Shown: positions 32,273-40,904 of the stretch, in pieces
Layout of the letters: the number at the start of each line of letters is the position of its first letter
Position numbering within the stretch: the first letter of the stretch is position 1
DNA from: a virus
IMG/VR virus record: IMGVR_UViG_3300036715_001102
Span: 1 to 44,005 of that record
Reading direction: 5' to 3' (one strand)
Length of the DNA stretch: 44,005 nucleotides
Program-made: the position numbers and the translations under genes
The notes under the pieces: generated by a model
Seen by the model: the letters and a program-made list of their open reading frames with translations, nothing else
Databases searched by the model: none
Told to the model about the DNA's origin: nothing

Positions 32273-33886
32273 TTATATTCTCCTTGTAGATGTTGTAGTG
32301 CCGAATGAGACAGAGGCCAGCGTAAAATCTGCGCCCTCTGTGTTCGTTAATGTCAGGTCAAACCAGTTAGCCCATAGCCCTTTACCTGGGTCGATACGCT
32401 GCATCTGCATCCCTGTACCTGAGTGTTTGGTGTTGTAGGTGTAGCTCACACCGACTGGAGTATCCACTGTAAGTACCATCAGGGAAACTGAGTCCATACC
32501 GATATACACCGCAGGGATATTCTTTTTCTGTTCAGTGCCAAAATTCTGTTTACCAAAACCTACCGACGCATCCACGGTGCCTGTTGTATCAGTTAGGTAG
32601 ACGCCGTCAGGCTTAGTGCCGTAGCAGCCGGAGACAGAGGAAAAGCCCCAGTCTGAATAGGTAGTCACTGCCCCGTTTGATAGGTTCATACAGTAGCCGC
32701 ACGACACTACGCGTCGGTACCCATCGCACTCATGTACGACGACTGTACCTAATGATGGTGGGGTAATATCGATGTTGTCGCTCATGCCTACGGTAACGAC
32801 ACCTTGCAGGTCGGCCATCACAAAGCCGCGAACACCGAACCAGCCTACTACCTCACGGTCGGAGGTTTTACTTGAGTTAGAGATCGCTGCCTTGTAGGGT
32901 ATGACGAAAGCGGTACCAGCTATCGCACCGTAGGGCAGCACATCGATAATGCTATTCTGAACATCACCCAAATCCCCCGACACGTAGTAGGTCTTATCAG
33001 CTGCGATAAACACACCTGTCTGATTTGGCACAATGATACTTACCGCAGAAGGGAAAGGGATATATCCCTCAGTCGGTAAGTAATAGCCTGGACGGAATGG
33101 TAGACCGACATACACCATAGATCCAGCATAAGAACACAATCGCCCGTTATATGAGAAGAGTGTGCCAGCAGGCAGAATATCTTCGTGCCGTTCGTTGGCT
33201 TCACGCCCAGTCGCATCAGTGATAATGTCATAAGTGCTGGTGCCTGTTGTTACGGCAGCGACAAACATTGGGATACCGCCGTTGGCAGTCGTCACATAGA
33301 TATTGATATGCGTCGCGCCTATCGTCGCAGTGGGGAGAGTGACACGGATACCGCCTACGCTATTTAAGATAATATTGCCGGTAAAAGAGACACCACCTTC
33401 CTCCCCTGTCACATTGTTGTAGTAGGCAGTGCCGACCTGATATGCTCCCGGTAGCAAATTGCCGCCGATGACTGTTAGCGCAGGCGAAGTAGGGGTCGGC
33501 AAACCCATCGGGTAAGCGACGCCAGAAGTCACGCGCCCTTTATCAGTACCGTTAGAGAAGTACCAGCTGTCGCCTAGTTGAGCGTAGCTCATGGTCGCAT
33601 CTGAAGTCAGGATTTTTAGCAGCACTTCCGAGTAAGGCGACATGACGACGGCGTATAGCGTCGAAGCGCGAACCATAAAGCCGTTCACACTGTCCGTTAA
33701 GTGCAGTGAGTGCGGATTCGACATCGCTTGATAAATTGCCGTACCACTACGCCGCCTGATTGCGAAAGAATCATCAATATCAACGTTATCTGCCGAGCGC
33801 AAGAAATGCCCCTCCTCAGTAGCCAGGGCAAAATCTGGTAAGCGATTATTAATACCTAAAAACTTCTTAAATGGGAGGGTATCCAT
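32273..33886 (-). CDS. Beta-rich virion protein (tail-associated, 'GINNRLP' family)
   Basis: 537 residues. The opening FKKFLGINNRLPDFAL with HFLRSADNVDIDDSFAIRRR is the recognisable start of a structural protein found in many podovirus-like phages, where the body is a beta-propeller-like series of strands (GVYLTDTTG, YYVSGDLGDV). Its exact place in the tail or head-tail joint is not established to my knowledge. Its ATG overlaps the preceding stop by one base (TAATG). Confidence 0.65.
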   Translation of the reverse strand: MDTLPFKKFLGINNRLPDFALATEEGHFLRSADNVDIDDSFAIRRRSGTAIYQAMSNPHSLHLTDSVNGFMVRASTLYAVVMSPYSEVLLKILTSDATMSYAQLGDSWYFSNGTDKGRVTSGVAYPMGLPTPTSPALTVIGGNLLPGAYQVGTAYYNNVTGEEGGVSFTGNIILNSVGGIRVTLPTATIGATHINIYVTTANGGIPMFVAAVTTGTSTYDIITDATGREANERHEDILPAGTLFSYNGRLCSYAGSMVYVGLPFRPGYYLPTEGYIPFPSAVSIIVPNQTGVFIAADKTYYVSGDLGDVQNSIIDVLPYGAIAGTAFVIPYKAAISNSSKTSDREVVGWFGVRGFVMADLQGVVTVGMSDNIDITPPSLGTVVVHECDGYRRVVSCGYCMNLSNGAVTTYSDWGFSSVSGCYGTKPDGVYLTDTTGTVDASVGFGKQNFGTEQKKNIPAVYIGMDSVSLMVLTVDTPVGVSYTYNTKHSGTGMQMQRIDPGKGLWANWFDLTLTNTEGADFTLASVSFGTTTSTRRI

Positions 33887-35820
33887 TATTTTCCGTCCTT
33901 CCCGATGTAGGGATCATAAAACCATTTGGCATCACCATCATAGGCGCCCATGTTGATAAGGGTAGCGCCAGAACGAGTACATAAGGCGTTAAAAGTAGAC
34001 AAGTCGGCAGAACTGTGCGTCGTGTCAAGGTAGAGCGCCGCCTTCCATGCGCCTATAATCGATACCAGCATTTCCCCCCTTCGGCTATATGCCTGACAGT
34101 AAGGGACGCAATAGTAGCGACAATATGTACATGCCTCTGTTGATAACTCACCCTTTGTTCTCGGTATGGCGAACTCGCTAATGATGTTATCTGGCTGCGA
34201 TCTCACCGAACTTACTATTTTTGTGTATTTACCGACCTCAACTACATGTGATACACCCCCAACTACATAAATCGCCTTATTGACGTAAGTCAGTGTTTCA
34301 GTGGACGTAATATCAAATGCAGCACCATTTTGTTTAGATGTGTCGTGTGCAGTATCATTCCTGATGTACTGCGCCAGCACATAATTACCAAACCGCAAAT
34401 CGATGTACAGCGGTTCGACGATGTTCGAGTTATACTCCATGAAATTGTCTTTATCGCTTCCGACTATACTGCCAGTCTCAGCAACAGTCGCACCACAGTC
34501 AAATACTGCCCCATCGAGATTAATAGAAGCGACAAGTGTTGTACTTAGGTTTGTATATGCGGCTCCACTAGTTGTTACAGATTGCGTCTTTTTTCCGTAA
34601 ACAATAGTGTCGCCGATATAATCGCAGGCAAGAGTCCCGACATAATTATCATACGTTCCTACCCCGGCTGGTCCATCATCGGTCACTGTACCATCTAACA
34701 TATTTATTCTTAGGATGCGCGGCGGTACACGTAAATCTCGATTGACGCAAAAGATACCTATCGCCTCAGTCGCACTGGAATTAATGAAAGGTACCTGCCA
34801 CATGAAAAAACAGTAATCTGGTAGTGCTACGGTTACGGCGAGTTTAACGCGACCACTGACTTCTAGGTGTTTAAGATACAGTACAATAGGGCTAACATTA
34901 AGCATTACTGTAGCGTTACCCGGTATAGACGCCATACCCAATATCCGGTAAATCGTCGATCCGTCCGATACGACAGCAGCAGCCGATATAATATGTAGGT
35001 CTAAAGGCGTCTGGGTGAATAATTTTACCTCGTCCTCGTAGAGTCCTGTAATTGCTAAATAGTCATTACGCATCACCGCCACGTTCGGGACGGAACAGTA
35101 GTCACTCTGCGTACCAAAGTACCAGTCTGTGTTTACGATGTTACTCGCTATACCAACCCCGACACGGACATTAGTTGAGGTATTGAATGTAAACGTCTGA
35201 GGTGACATCCCAGGTATCGCCTCTCCTACACGTAAGTCTGGCGCTATCGCTATTGGGATAGCATTATAATCGACGTTATCAGGGTCGCTCGAAGTTCTAT
35301 CTAAGAGTATCGGTACAGCCAAAGGTATCTGGGTATTGTTACTTCCGCCTCGTCCACCATAGGGGCAATCCCATGATATCGTCTTCGTGTACTTGCGCTC
35401 CGAACCAGTACGTGTATCCACCCATGTAGTTGAACCGGGGTGAAAATCGCGCCTAGAGTAAGTCTCAACAGCGGTCGCGTCCTTTTTTAGCTTGGCATAA
35501 GCTATCGTAGGCCATTTCTGGTACCTAGTTGGGTCGCTCTTGTCTGCGTAGTTAAAGCCGAGCATGAAGTCGTCAGAACAAGGAGCGAATGTGATGTTAT
35601 GTTCTGGTACCGCTTTATTAGTGATAGGGCTAGTCTCGAAGTTTGGCATGCCATCTCTGGTGACGCACATCGTCACACTTCCATCTGCATTCGTGATGAA
35701 AGATTTATGTATTCCAGTAGCACCAGTTTTATCGAGCATCTTTCTTTCCTGCGCCGACCCGACTACCGTACCATTTCTGGTCGGGAAGATCACGCCCGCT
35801 TTTTTATCTTTATATGCCAT
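33886..35820 (-). CDS. Large beta-rich virion structural protein
   Basis: 644 residues from ATG 35820 (MAYKDKKAGVIFPTRNG), which follows the upstream stop by two bases. The longer start at 35862 would overlap that gene and begin with unlikely residues. Strand-rich throughout, with many Tyr, Thr and Asp (YCRYYCVPYCQAYSRRGEML near the C-terminus is unusually Cys/Tyr-rich). Likely a tail protein; no domain recognised. Confidence 0.6.
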   Translation of the reverse strand: MAYKDKKAGVIFPTRNGTVVGSAQERKMLDKTGATGIHKSFITNADGSVTMCVTRDGMPNFETSPITNKAVPEHNITFAPCSDDFMLGFNYADKSDPTRYQKWPTIAYAKLKKDATAVETYSRRDFHPGSTTWVDTRTGSERKYTKTISWDCPYGGRGGSNNTQIPLAVPILLDRTSSDPDNVDYNAIPIAIAPDLRVGEAIPGMSPQTFTFNTSTNVRVGVGIASNIVNTDWYFGTQSDYCSVPNVAVMRNDYLAITGLYEDEVKLFTQTPLDLHIISAAAVVSDGSTIYRILGMASIPGNATVMLNVSPIVLYLKHLEVSGRVKLAVTVALPDYCFFMWQVPFINSSATEAIGIFCVNRDLRVPPRILRINMLDGTVTDDGPAGVGTYDNYVGTLACDYIGDTIVYGKKTQSVTTSGAAYTNLSTTLVASINLDGAVFDCGATVAETGSIVGSDKDNFMEYNSNIVEPLYIDLRFGNYVLAQYIRNDTAHDTSKQNGAAFDITSTETLTYVNKAIYVVGGVSHVVEVGKYTKIVSSVRSQPDNIISEFAIPRTKGELSTEACTYCRYYCVPYCQAYSRRGEMLVSIIGAWKAALYLDTTHSSADLSTFNALCTRSGATLINMGAYDGDAKWFYDPYIGKDGK

Positions 35821-35822
35821 GA

Positions 35823-36581
35823 TCAGGCGCAGGGATCGAAAACTGAGGCACCGAAAGAACATTGTGCGTAAGGTATAAATGGTACTATTGTATTGACAGT
35901 ACCGAGATAATTCATTGTCGTTGACGCAGCCACTGCTACATATACAAAAGAGGTATTTGCCGCAGTTCCTTTTATGCCATGCGTCCCGCTTGCTACACCC
36001 GCAGGAGCTAGTGAAAAAGATGCTGCACTAGTACGCCCAACAGAGGCGGTCGATATTACCGGGAACGCAATAGTGCAGGCCGAACTACCAATAAAACCTG
36101 TATTTGCAGCACCGTAGGCTACGATGTTTATTTCTGCCGAAGCGGTACTTTGCGCGACAATAGGAAGAAAACCCGTAGCAGTAAAAAGTATCTGAGCATC
36201 TACTGATGCAGTAACATATTCGACTGCATCTGCCGTGACATCAAATGAAATAGATGCATTTACAGTACCGGTATATGGCTGACTACCGATAGCAGTAGCA
36301 GTATGAATATCAGTAATGCGCCCTACCGACAGAACAGGGATAAATGCGATACCAGAGATGTTCACTAGCGAAGCTACAGCGGTAGCACTGGCTACACCAT
36401 GAACAGATGTAACGACCGTATTCAAGACTAAGTTAGTAACGGCATAACCTGATGCTGGTGTAATGACTATTAAATCAAATGTCGGGGCAAACGATATGTT
36501 TACTGCACCTTCTGGAATAACTACTGCTGTTCCAGAAGAGCCTATAGGCGAAGATGATATTGTGCTAAACCCAAAGGACAT
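35823..36581 (-). CDS. Beta-strand repeat virion protein
   Basis: 252 residues, almost wholly Ala/Thr/Ser/Val with alternating strand patterns (NISFAPTFDLIVITPASGYA; loosely repeated AxxIxFxxTA units). The composition is typical of tail-fibre or decoration beta-sandwich proteins. Two bases separate it from its downstream neighbour. No family recognised. Confidence 0.6.
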   Translation of the reverse strand: MSFGFSTISSSPIGSSGTAVVIPEGAVNISFAPTFDLIVITPASGYAVTNLVLNTVVTSVHGVASATAVASLVNISGIAFIPVLSVGRITDIHTATAIGSQPYTGTVNASISFDVTADAVEYVTASVDAQILFTATGFLPIVAQSTASAEINIVAYGAANTGFIGSSACTIAFPVISTASVGRTSAASFSLAPAGVASGTHGIKGTAANTSFVYVAVAASTTMNYLGTVNTIVPFIPYAQCSFGASVFDPCA

Positions 36582-36583
36582 GG

Positions 36584-37204
36584 CTATATTCCTTTAGGTG
36601 GTGGATCGTAGGCCAAAAAATCTGCGCGTAACGGATAAGTAAAAGGCTTCCTGCCGAAGTTCACATAGTTAGCAGCTGGCGCGTTTGACATATTCCCTAA
36701 GATATAAAGTGGACTCGGTAACTCGGTAATCGGGGAGCCGCCAGCGACGCCATTAATATAGAGCTGTAACGTTCTCGCGTCCATATCCAGCTCTAGCCCT
36801 AAAATGTCCGTACCTGAAAAAGTAGGTATGCTTAACCCTAAGTCAGCGCCGTTATTAATAGCTTGTCCTGCCGCATAAAACGACCACGAATAGGGGCTAG
36901 TAAGCATGGAACTTTGCAACTGGACAAACCGTAAGTCATACTGCCCTGTAGCCACGCCAAGAAGATTAGCTACACCGAAAAACTCAACGTACCATTTCCC
37001 TGTTGTTTTTCTTCTGGTCGATCTTAGCTGGATAACATTTGGTGATGAATTGATCAGATTTCCGTTGATGAGCTTGAGTTGTCCGCTAGTTCTACGGGAA
37101 GGGTCCCATCGTGTAGTTTCAAGCGCCGTGCTAAAACCGGCCATGTCGGATACAGGATCAACCTCCGATACAGAGATAGGAAAATTGGCAAAGTCTGTTG
37201 TCAT
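36584..37204 (-). CDS. SPRY-like tail-associated protein
   Basis: 206 residues. GKWYVEFFGVA (about 75), GTDILGLELDMDARTLQLYI (about 135-155), NGVAGG and the ending VNFGRKPFTYP match the SPRY/B30.2-type concanavalin-like fold that recurs in phage tail-fibre proteins, where it binds partners or surface glycans. Its start overlaps the stop of the preceding gene (37204). Confidence 0.65.
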   Translation of the reverse strand: MTTDFANFPISVSEVDPVSDMAGFSTALETTRWDPSRRTSGQLKLINGNLINSSPNVIQLRSTRRKTTGKWYVEFFGVANLLGVATGQYDLRFVQLQSSMLTSPYSWSFYAAGQAINNGADLGLSIPTFSGTDILGLELDMDARTLQLYINGVAGGSPITELPSPLYILGNMSNAPAANYVNFGRKPFTYPLRADFLAYDPPPKGI

Positions 37205-37629
37205 TAGTATTTACCGCCGACACCAGTGACAAATAGAAAAAAACTACCTATCGAATTACTTAGTGTAACAAACACTTTATATCCTGCTGGAAGCGCAAGG
37301 TTAAGCGGTACTTCTAGTTCATAATCAGCAGAGGTAAGACTATTGCTTCGTATATCTATAAACGCCTCTGTGTAAAGCGTATTGTTTGACGCAGTCGCGT
37401 TTGTCCCACCGTTATTAATGAAGACACGTAATACAGTAGTGACACCATTAGTATCATAGGCACGTATACGTACATGCGATATCCTGCCGCCGTTTGTTGC
37501 ATCCGCAGTAAAGACGGTATAGACCGTTCCAGTACCGGTCTTGGTGGTATTGACGGTCGATACTTTTGCCCACCCCAAGTTTGGTAAAGCACTATATATG
37601 GGCCGGGTGTTAAGTAGCGTATCGCCCAT
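37204..37629 (-). CDS. Small virion protein, paralogue of the neighbouring gene
   Basis: 141 residues. Shares TLLNTRPIYSA at the start, GTGTVYTVFTADATNGGR, VLRVFINNGGTN and VTGVGGKY at the end with the protein encoded at 37636-38055. Beta-sandwich-like pattern; probably a tail-fibre-associated or head-decoration protein. AUG preceded by GGGCGATA region. Confidence 0.65.
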   Translation of the reverse strand: MGDTLLNTRPIYSALPNLGWAKVSTVNTTKTGTGTVYTVFTADATNGGRISHVRIRAYDTNGVTTVLRVFINNGGTNATASNNTLYTEAFIDIRSNSLTSADYELEVPLNLALPAGYKVFVTLSNSIGSFFLFVTGVGGKY

Positions 37630-37635
37630 AGCAAC

Positions 37636-38055
37636 CTAGTATTTTCCGCCGACCGCTGTAACAGATAATGCCGCTGCAATTGTCGTTCCTACCGTCACAT
37701 TAATTTTGTATCCTGGCGGTAGCGACAAGTTTAATAATACTTCGATGTCGGATTGCGCTGTTGTCTCTGATACCGCACTAGCCGCAGCCGTTACTTCGTA
37801 GTAGAGTGAATTATTCGTCGCTGTGGTATTAGTACTGCCATTATTGATAAATATGCGTAACACAGTACCTACTGCGGTACCTTGGGCCCGTACTTTTAGC
37901 TTTTCCACCCGCCCACCATTAGTCGCATCAGCGGTAAATACAGTAACGACCGTTCCTGTGCCATCTTTGGCAGTGTTGGCAGTAGCTACTGTACCCCATG
38001 AAATGATAGGGGCGGCGCTATAGATAGGTCTTGTGTTAAGTACGGTATCGGTCAT
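37636..38055 (-). CDS. Small virion protein, paralogue of the neighbouring gene
   Basis: 139 residues; same architecture as the 37204-37629 product (TVLNTRPIYSA, GTGTVVTVFTADATNGGR, VLRIFINNGSTN, VTAVGGKY). The two genes are adjacent and in the same orientation, a tandem duplication. AAGGAG upstream (minus-strand GGAGTTAGC) supports the ATG at 38055. Confidence 0.65.
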   Translation of the reverse strand: MTDTVLNTRPIYSAAPIISWGTVATANTAKDGTGTVVTVFTADATNGGRVEKLKVRAQGTAVGTVLRIFINNGSTNTTATNNSLYYEVTAAASAVSETTAQSDIEVLLNLSLPPGYKINVTVGTTIAAALSVTAVGGKY

Positions 38056-38064
38056 GCTAACTCC

Positions 38065-38436
38065 TTATGCGAGTGTCGGTGTATTGGCGATGTCGAGAGT
38101 GACCCCCCGCGAAGAAACGCCGTTACGTATATCTTTGTAATCAGTAGCATTGACATCAATCCATACAGACTTGACGCCAGCAGAAAGGCTTACCAGCGCA
38201 TCACTATTGCTAGAGTGCGTGACGGTAGTTCGGGTTAATGTATTAGATGCGCTGTAAGTACCCAATCCACACTCCCATTCCGGGGACACGCCTTCAATCG
38301 TGTAGAAACACGTGTCACCTACCGCCATGCGCGAACCGAAAGAAGAAAACTGTGCCACTGCACCAACAAGGGCTAAATCCCCTATGCCTGTAGATGACGT
38401 AGTTTCCTTAACCCGTGGAACAATAATTAAACTCAT
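38065..38436 (-). CDS. Conserved small virion/tail protein ('VKETT' family)
   Basis: 123 residues. VPRVKETTSSTGIGDLALVG, EWECGLGTYSASNTLTRTTV and SAGVKSVWIDVNA follow a domain common in phage tail-fibre or decoration genes. The start overlaps the previous gene (38433-38436, ATGA). Confidence 0.65.
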   Translation of the reverse strand: MSLIIVPRVKETTSSTGIGDLALVGAVAQFSSFGSRMAVGDTCFYTIEGVSPEWECGLGTYSASNTLTRTTVTHSSNSDALVSLSAGVKSVWIDVNATDYKDIRNGVSSRGVTLDIANTPTLA

Positions 38437-38843
38437 GGCACCGAAACCACAAAAGAGGAACAGAGGATCGGTCCACCGATGACGATGTTCGTTGTGTTCA
38501 TCTGAAGCGTGCCGCCGCCGCCTGTGTTCGTGATATCGATATCAATGATAGTTGCGCCAGTCGAGTCAGTGATACGGGCAAACGAAGCCGTGCCTGAAGC
38601 ATCAGCAGAAGAGTCTTGTGTGATCGCGGACATCGTTAAGACATTTGATGCAACCACACCGCAAGGATCAGAATACGTTAATGTGCCTAAGAGAACTTGA
38701 ACGCCGATAGCTGTAGCACAATCGGTAGGAATCGTCCCTGAGTAAATCTCCATTTTGCCTGGGCCAGGACCAGCGTCGATTGCTGCCTGAATCGGTGTAA
38801 GGATAGAGTTTTTAAGTGCATTAGAAAAGTGAATAATAGCCAT
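38433..38843 (-). CDS. Conserved small virion structural protein
   Basis: 136 residues, beta-rich with Gly/Thr repeats (IHFSNALKNSILTPIQAAID; GGGGTLQMNTTNIVIGGPI). This type of protein is widespread among phages with similar tail gene arrays. TAGAGG seven bases upstream supports ATG 38843. It is the first gene downstream (minus strand) of the structured region 38844-39035. Confidence 0.65.
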   Translation of the reverse strand: MAIIHFSNALKNSILTPIQAAIDAGPGPGKMEIYSGTIPTDCATAIGVQVLLGTLTYSDPCGVVASNVLTMSAITQDSSADASGTASFARITDSTGATIIDIDITNTGGGGTLQMNTTNIVIGGPILCSSFVVSVP

Positions 38844-39035
38844 GATTTGACCTCTATAAAGTTATTCTCCGGAGTCTACTATTGTCTAAGTTAGATTACA
38901 ATAGATTTTAGAGTAAAGCCCTAAACTGACCGTCAGGAAGGATGGCCAGTTTAGGAGGCGAGGAGTTAGAAACGACAAGACAGGTCGCTGATGATCCCCA
39001 CCCCTCGCTAGGGAACGACCACCACTATTACTACT
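38844..39035. other. Structured intergenic region with promoter-like box
   Basis: 192 bases without a gene. CTAAGTTAG (38886-38894) lies within the imperfect inverted repeat CTATTGTCTAA...TTAGATTACAATAG (38880-38905), with TACAAT at 38897-38902 on the plus strand. Then TTTAGAGTAAAGCCCT (38908-38922), a 12-position hairpin (38920-38955, one mismatch), and further pairing GGTCG/CGACC with CCCT/AGGG inside (about 38985-39020). The plus-strand order matches the leader at 1416-1543. It may hold the promoter for the 38843 operon (minus strand), a plus-strand small RNA antisense to the lysis genes, or both. Confidence 0.45.
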
Positions 39036-39215
39036 TCAATTCTTGAGTGCGCTCGTAATAGCCAACACCACCCAGACAAAGAGACTAATTACGACGCCAA
39101 CTACCCCAGCAGCAAAAAATACGAAACAGATAAAAGACTGGTAGAAATTCTTCACTCGTGTTTCCCGCAAAGCTGAGAAAATAGAGATAAAGAAAAACAC
39201 CCAGAAATGAATCAT
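39036..39215 (-). CDS. Small two-transmembrane protein of the lysis cassette
   Basis: 59 residues with two hydrophobic segments (about 2-15 FWVFFFISIFSAL; about 28-53 ICFVFFAAGVVGVVISLFVW) separated by a basic loop (RETRVKN). The ATG overlaps the spanin stop (ATGA). It could be an additional holin or antiholin. Small but well supported by coupling and topology. Confidence 0.7.
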   Translation of the reverse strand: MIHFWVFFFISIFSALRETRVKNFYQSFICFVFFAAGVVGVVISLFVWVVLAITSALKN

Positions 39216-39757
39216 TCAGGGTACAGCCCGTTATTCCTAATCCACTCCTGGCAAGCACCTAACTGAATTATTTCTTGATCTCTATCGACTGCGAATTGGA
39301 GAAGACCATTTTCAATTTGTTCAGGGAGTCGGGTTGAACTGGCTTCATTATCGAGTCCGGTGCTTTCGGCATTGGCTTTGCTGGCAAATCCATGATAGAA
39401 GGACTCGGGCACTTTGAAGCGCAAGCCGCCAGCAGCACGCAGATCAGCAATATCCCTAGCATTGTCCCGATTCTGTAGTTCAATTCGTCGTTCGTATTCA
39501 CGGATATTCTCCTGGTTGCGTGCTTCGTAAAGTAACAGTTGTCGTGCGTTGTCTTCATTGCGTTTCTTGATCAGCTCTTGTTCCGCTGTGTGGCGAATCT
39601 GATCTGCCTTGTTCCACTCGGTACGAACTTCTATGCGGCCTTGTTCGCGCAAGTGTTCGCCTATTCTGTGACTTGCATATAGCACACCAGAAAACAAGGC
39701 AACTGCTGCGCCGATCTTGATAAATAGCAGATAAGGGTTCAGGAAAGAAAACATCAC
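39212..39757 (-). CDS. Rz-like i-spanin (inner membrane)
   Basis: 181 residues: N-terminal transmembrane segment (LLFIKIGAAVALFSGVLYA, about 9-28), then a long periplasmic coiled coil (AEQELIKKRNEDNARQLLLY ... ERRIELQNRDNARDIADLR), as in lambda Rz. It acts with the outer-membrane lipoprotein encoded inside it to fuse the membranes at lysis. Start codons at 39757 or 39754. Confidence 0.85.
   Translation of the reverse strand: MMFSFLNPYLLFIKIGAAVALFSGVLYASHRIGEHLREQGRIEVRTEWNKADQIRHTAEQELIKKRNEDNARQLLLYEARNQENIREYERRIELQNRDNARDIADLRAAGGLRFKVPESFYHGFASKANAESTGLDNEASSTRLPEQIENGLLQFAVDRDQEIIQLGACQEWIRNNGLYPE
39268..39462 (-). CDS. Rz1-like o-spanin lipoprotein, nested in Rz
   Basis: 64 residues from ATG 39462, wholly inside the Rz gene in another frame. 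Signal peptide with lipobox (LGILLICVLLAAC, Cys about 13-14), then a Pro-rich mature part (PSPSIMDLPAKPMPKAP), the standard Rz1 layout. The frame is open further upstream to 39558, but this Met gives a correct signal peptide. Confidence 0.85.
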   Translation of the reverse strand: MLGILLICVLLAACASKCPSPSIMDLPAKPMPKAPDSIMKPVQPDSLNKLKMVFSNSQSIEIKK

Positions 39758-40008
39758 TTCACCTCTTCTGGTTTTGGAGTTTCGGCTTTGTGCATACCGT
39801 AGATCGCTGCTGAGTGTGTTGTCGCCACAATCCCTAGAGCAGTCGCCATTGCTACCAGATCGACCTCATAGTTTGTCCATGCACGATGTACTGCAACCGC
39901 ACAGATCACTACCATTGATCCGGCCCAACTAAACTTAGCCATGTGAAAGCTTTCACCATCAACACCTGTGAAAAGGTTTTTGAGTATTTTTCTAAGTTGC
40001 TCAATCAT
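39754..40008 (-). CDS. Putative holin
   Basis: 84 residues with two hydrophobic segments (SWAGSMVVICAVAVHRAW; VDLVAMATALGIVATTHSAA) and a charged C-terminus. Located between the endolysin and the spanins with ATGA couplings, it matches a short holin-like family of Gram-negative phages, which form membrane lesions that release the endolysin. Confidence 0.7.
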   Translation of the reverse strand: MIEQLRKILKNLFTGVDGESFHMAKFSWAGSMVVICAVAVHRAWTNYEVDLVAMATALGIVATTHSAAIYGMHKAETPKPEEVK

Positions 40009-40526
40009 GCGACCACCTCTTTCGCTCTATTGAAGTATGCCATACGTTCGTGTAGTCCATTAACACCACCATTAATTTTCTTCGTTACACCTAGAAAGTC
40101 TTCGTTGTCAGCAAGCTCGTTACAGCTATGCGTCTTCCAGAACCATGCTGCACTACGGCAGGCATTTGTTGGTGTCTCCAATAGTTCTGGATAGTCCACG
40201 CAGGGAATTTGCAGAGCATCTTCCAGATTCTTGTAGTTGAAATATCCAGTGATCTGGATTAACCCTCTCCCCTTGTATTTTTTACCGTAACCGGCTACCG
40301 TGTTCCCTAAATCTTTGCGCCCCTCGTAGACTTCCCCTGTAGCGATTTCTAGTGTGTAGCGAAGTTCGGCAGATTCGTGTCCGATCTGAGCTAAGAACAT
40401 CTGAATGCGGGGGATTGTGTTAATTTCGAACTCTTCCATCGCAGCATTGATAGCATCTATAAATGCAGGGACGCGTTTTCTTCCGTATGGGAAAATCATA
40501 CAAAGCTGTTCGGTGGTGAGTTTCAT
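40005..40526 (-). CDS. Endolysin, glycoside hydrolase family 19-like
   Basis: 173 residues from ATG 40526 (MKLTTEQLCMIFPYGRK), with GGGGA five to six bases upstream; a longer start at 40562 lies inside the previous gene. QIGHESAELRYTLEIATGE, YEGRKDLGNT and GKKYKGRGLIQITGYFNY carry the catalytic Glu and substrate-binding motif of chitinase/lysozyme-type GH19 endolysins. No signal peptide, so it is holin-dependent. It degrades peptidoglycan at the end of infection. Confidence 0.9.
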   Translation of the reverse strand: MKLTTEQLCMIFPYGRKRVPAFIDAINAAMEEFEINTIPRIQMFLAQIGHESAELRYTLEIATGEVYEGRKDLGNTVAGYGKKYKGRGLIQITGYFNYKNLEDALQIPCVDYPELLETPTNACRSAAWFWKTHSCNELADNEDFLGVTKKINGGVNGLHERMAYFNRAKEVVA

Positions 40527-40900
40527 ATTTTCCCCGTTGCCTGTGCGACTTCCATTATCCATTTAATGACTAAGCCGATTGCAGTGAGTGTCCCAACTAC
40601 CATCGCTATCTTTGTGACCAACCCGTCGAGCTTTACTTCTACCACTTTCAAATCTGACTTCGTTGCAAAGTCTCTTTCGATTTCTTCTTTAAGTTCTTTA
40701 CGTGTGTGGTCTTCTTCAATAGACTGTTTCTCAATCATATTTATCACCTGTTTTATCTGCGTTTTGATTTCTGCAAGTGCGATAGAAGTCTTTGTGTCGT
40801 TGTCGCTAATTTTTCTCTCCATATCAGACATGCGTTGCTTGGCTACTTCACGCGCAACAAGGTGCATTGCTTCGTCTTCAGTGAACATTTTCTCAGCCAT
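40523..40900 (-). CDS. XhlA/holin-associated type coiled-coil membrane protein
   Basis: 125 residues: charged coiled coil (about 15-90, MSDMERKISDNDTKTSIALA, RKELKEEIERDFATKSD) followed by a C-terminal transmembrane segment (KIAMVVGTLTAIGLVIKWI). Similar tail-anchored proteins accompany holins in many phages. ATGA overlap with the endolysin gene. Confidence 0.65.
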   Translation of the reverse strand: MAEKMFTEDEAMHLVAREVAKQRMSDMERKISDNDTKTSIALAEIKTQIKQVINMIEKQSIEEDHTRKELKEEIERDFATKSDLKVVEVKLDGLVTKIAMVVGTLTAIGLVIKWIMEVAQATGKI

Positions 40901-40904
40901 GGTA

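Noticed and set aside
35821-35862. 14-residue N-terminal extension of the 644-residue virion protein
   Set aside because: It overlaps the upstream gene, encodes Phe/Arg/Leu-rich unlikely residues, and the ATG at 35820 follows the upstream stop directly.
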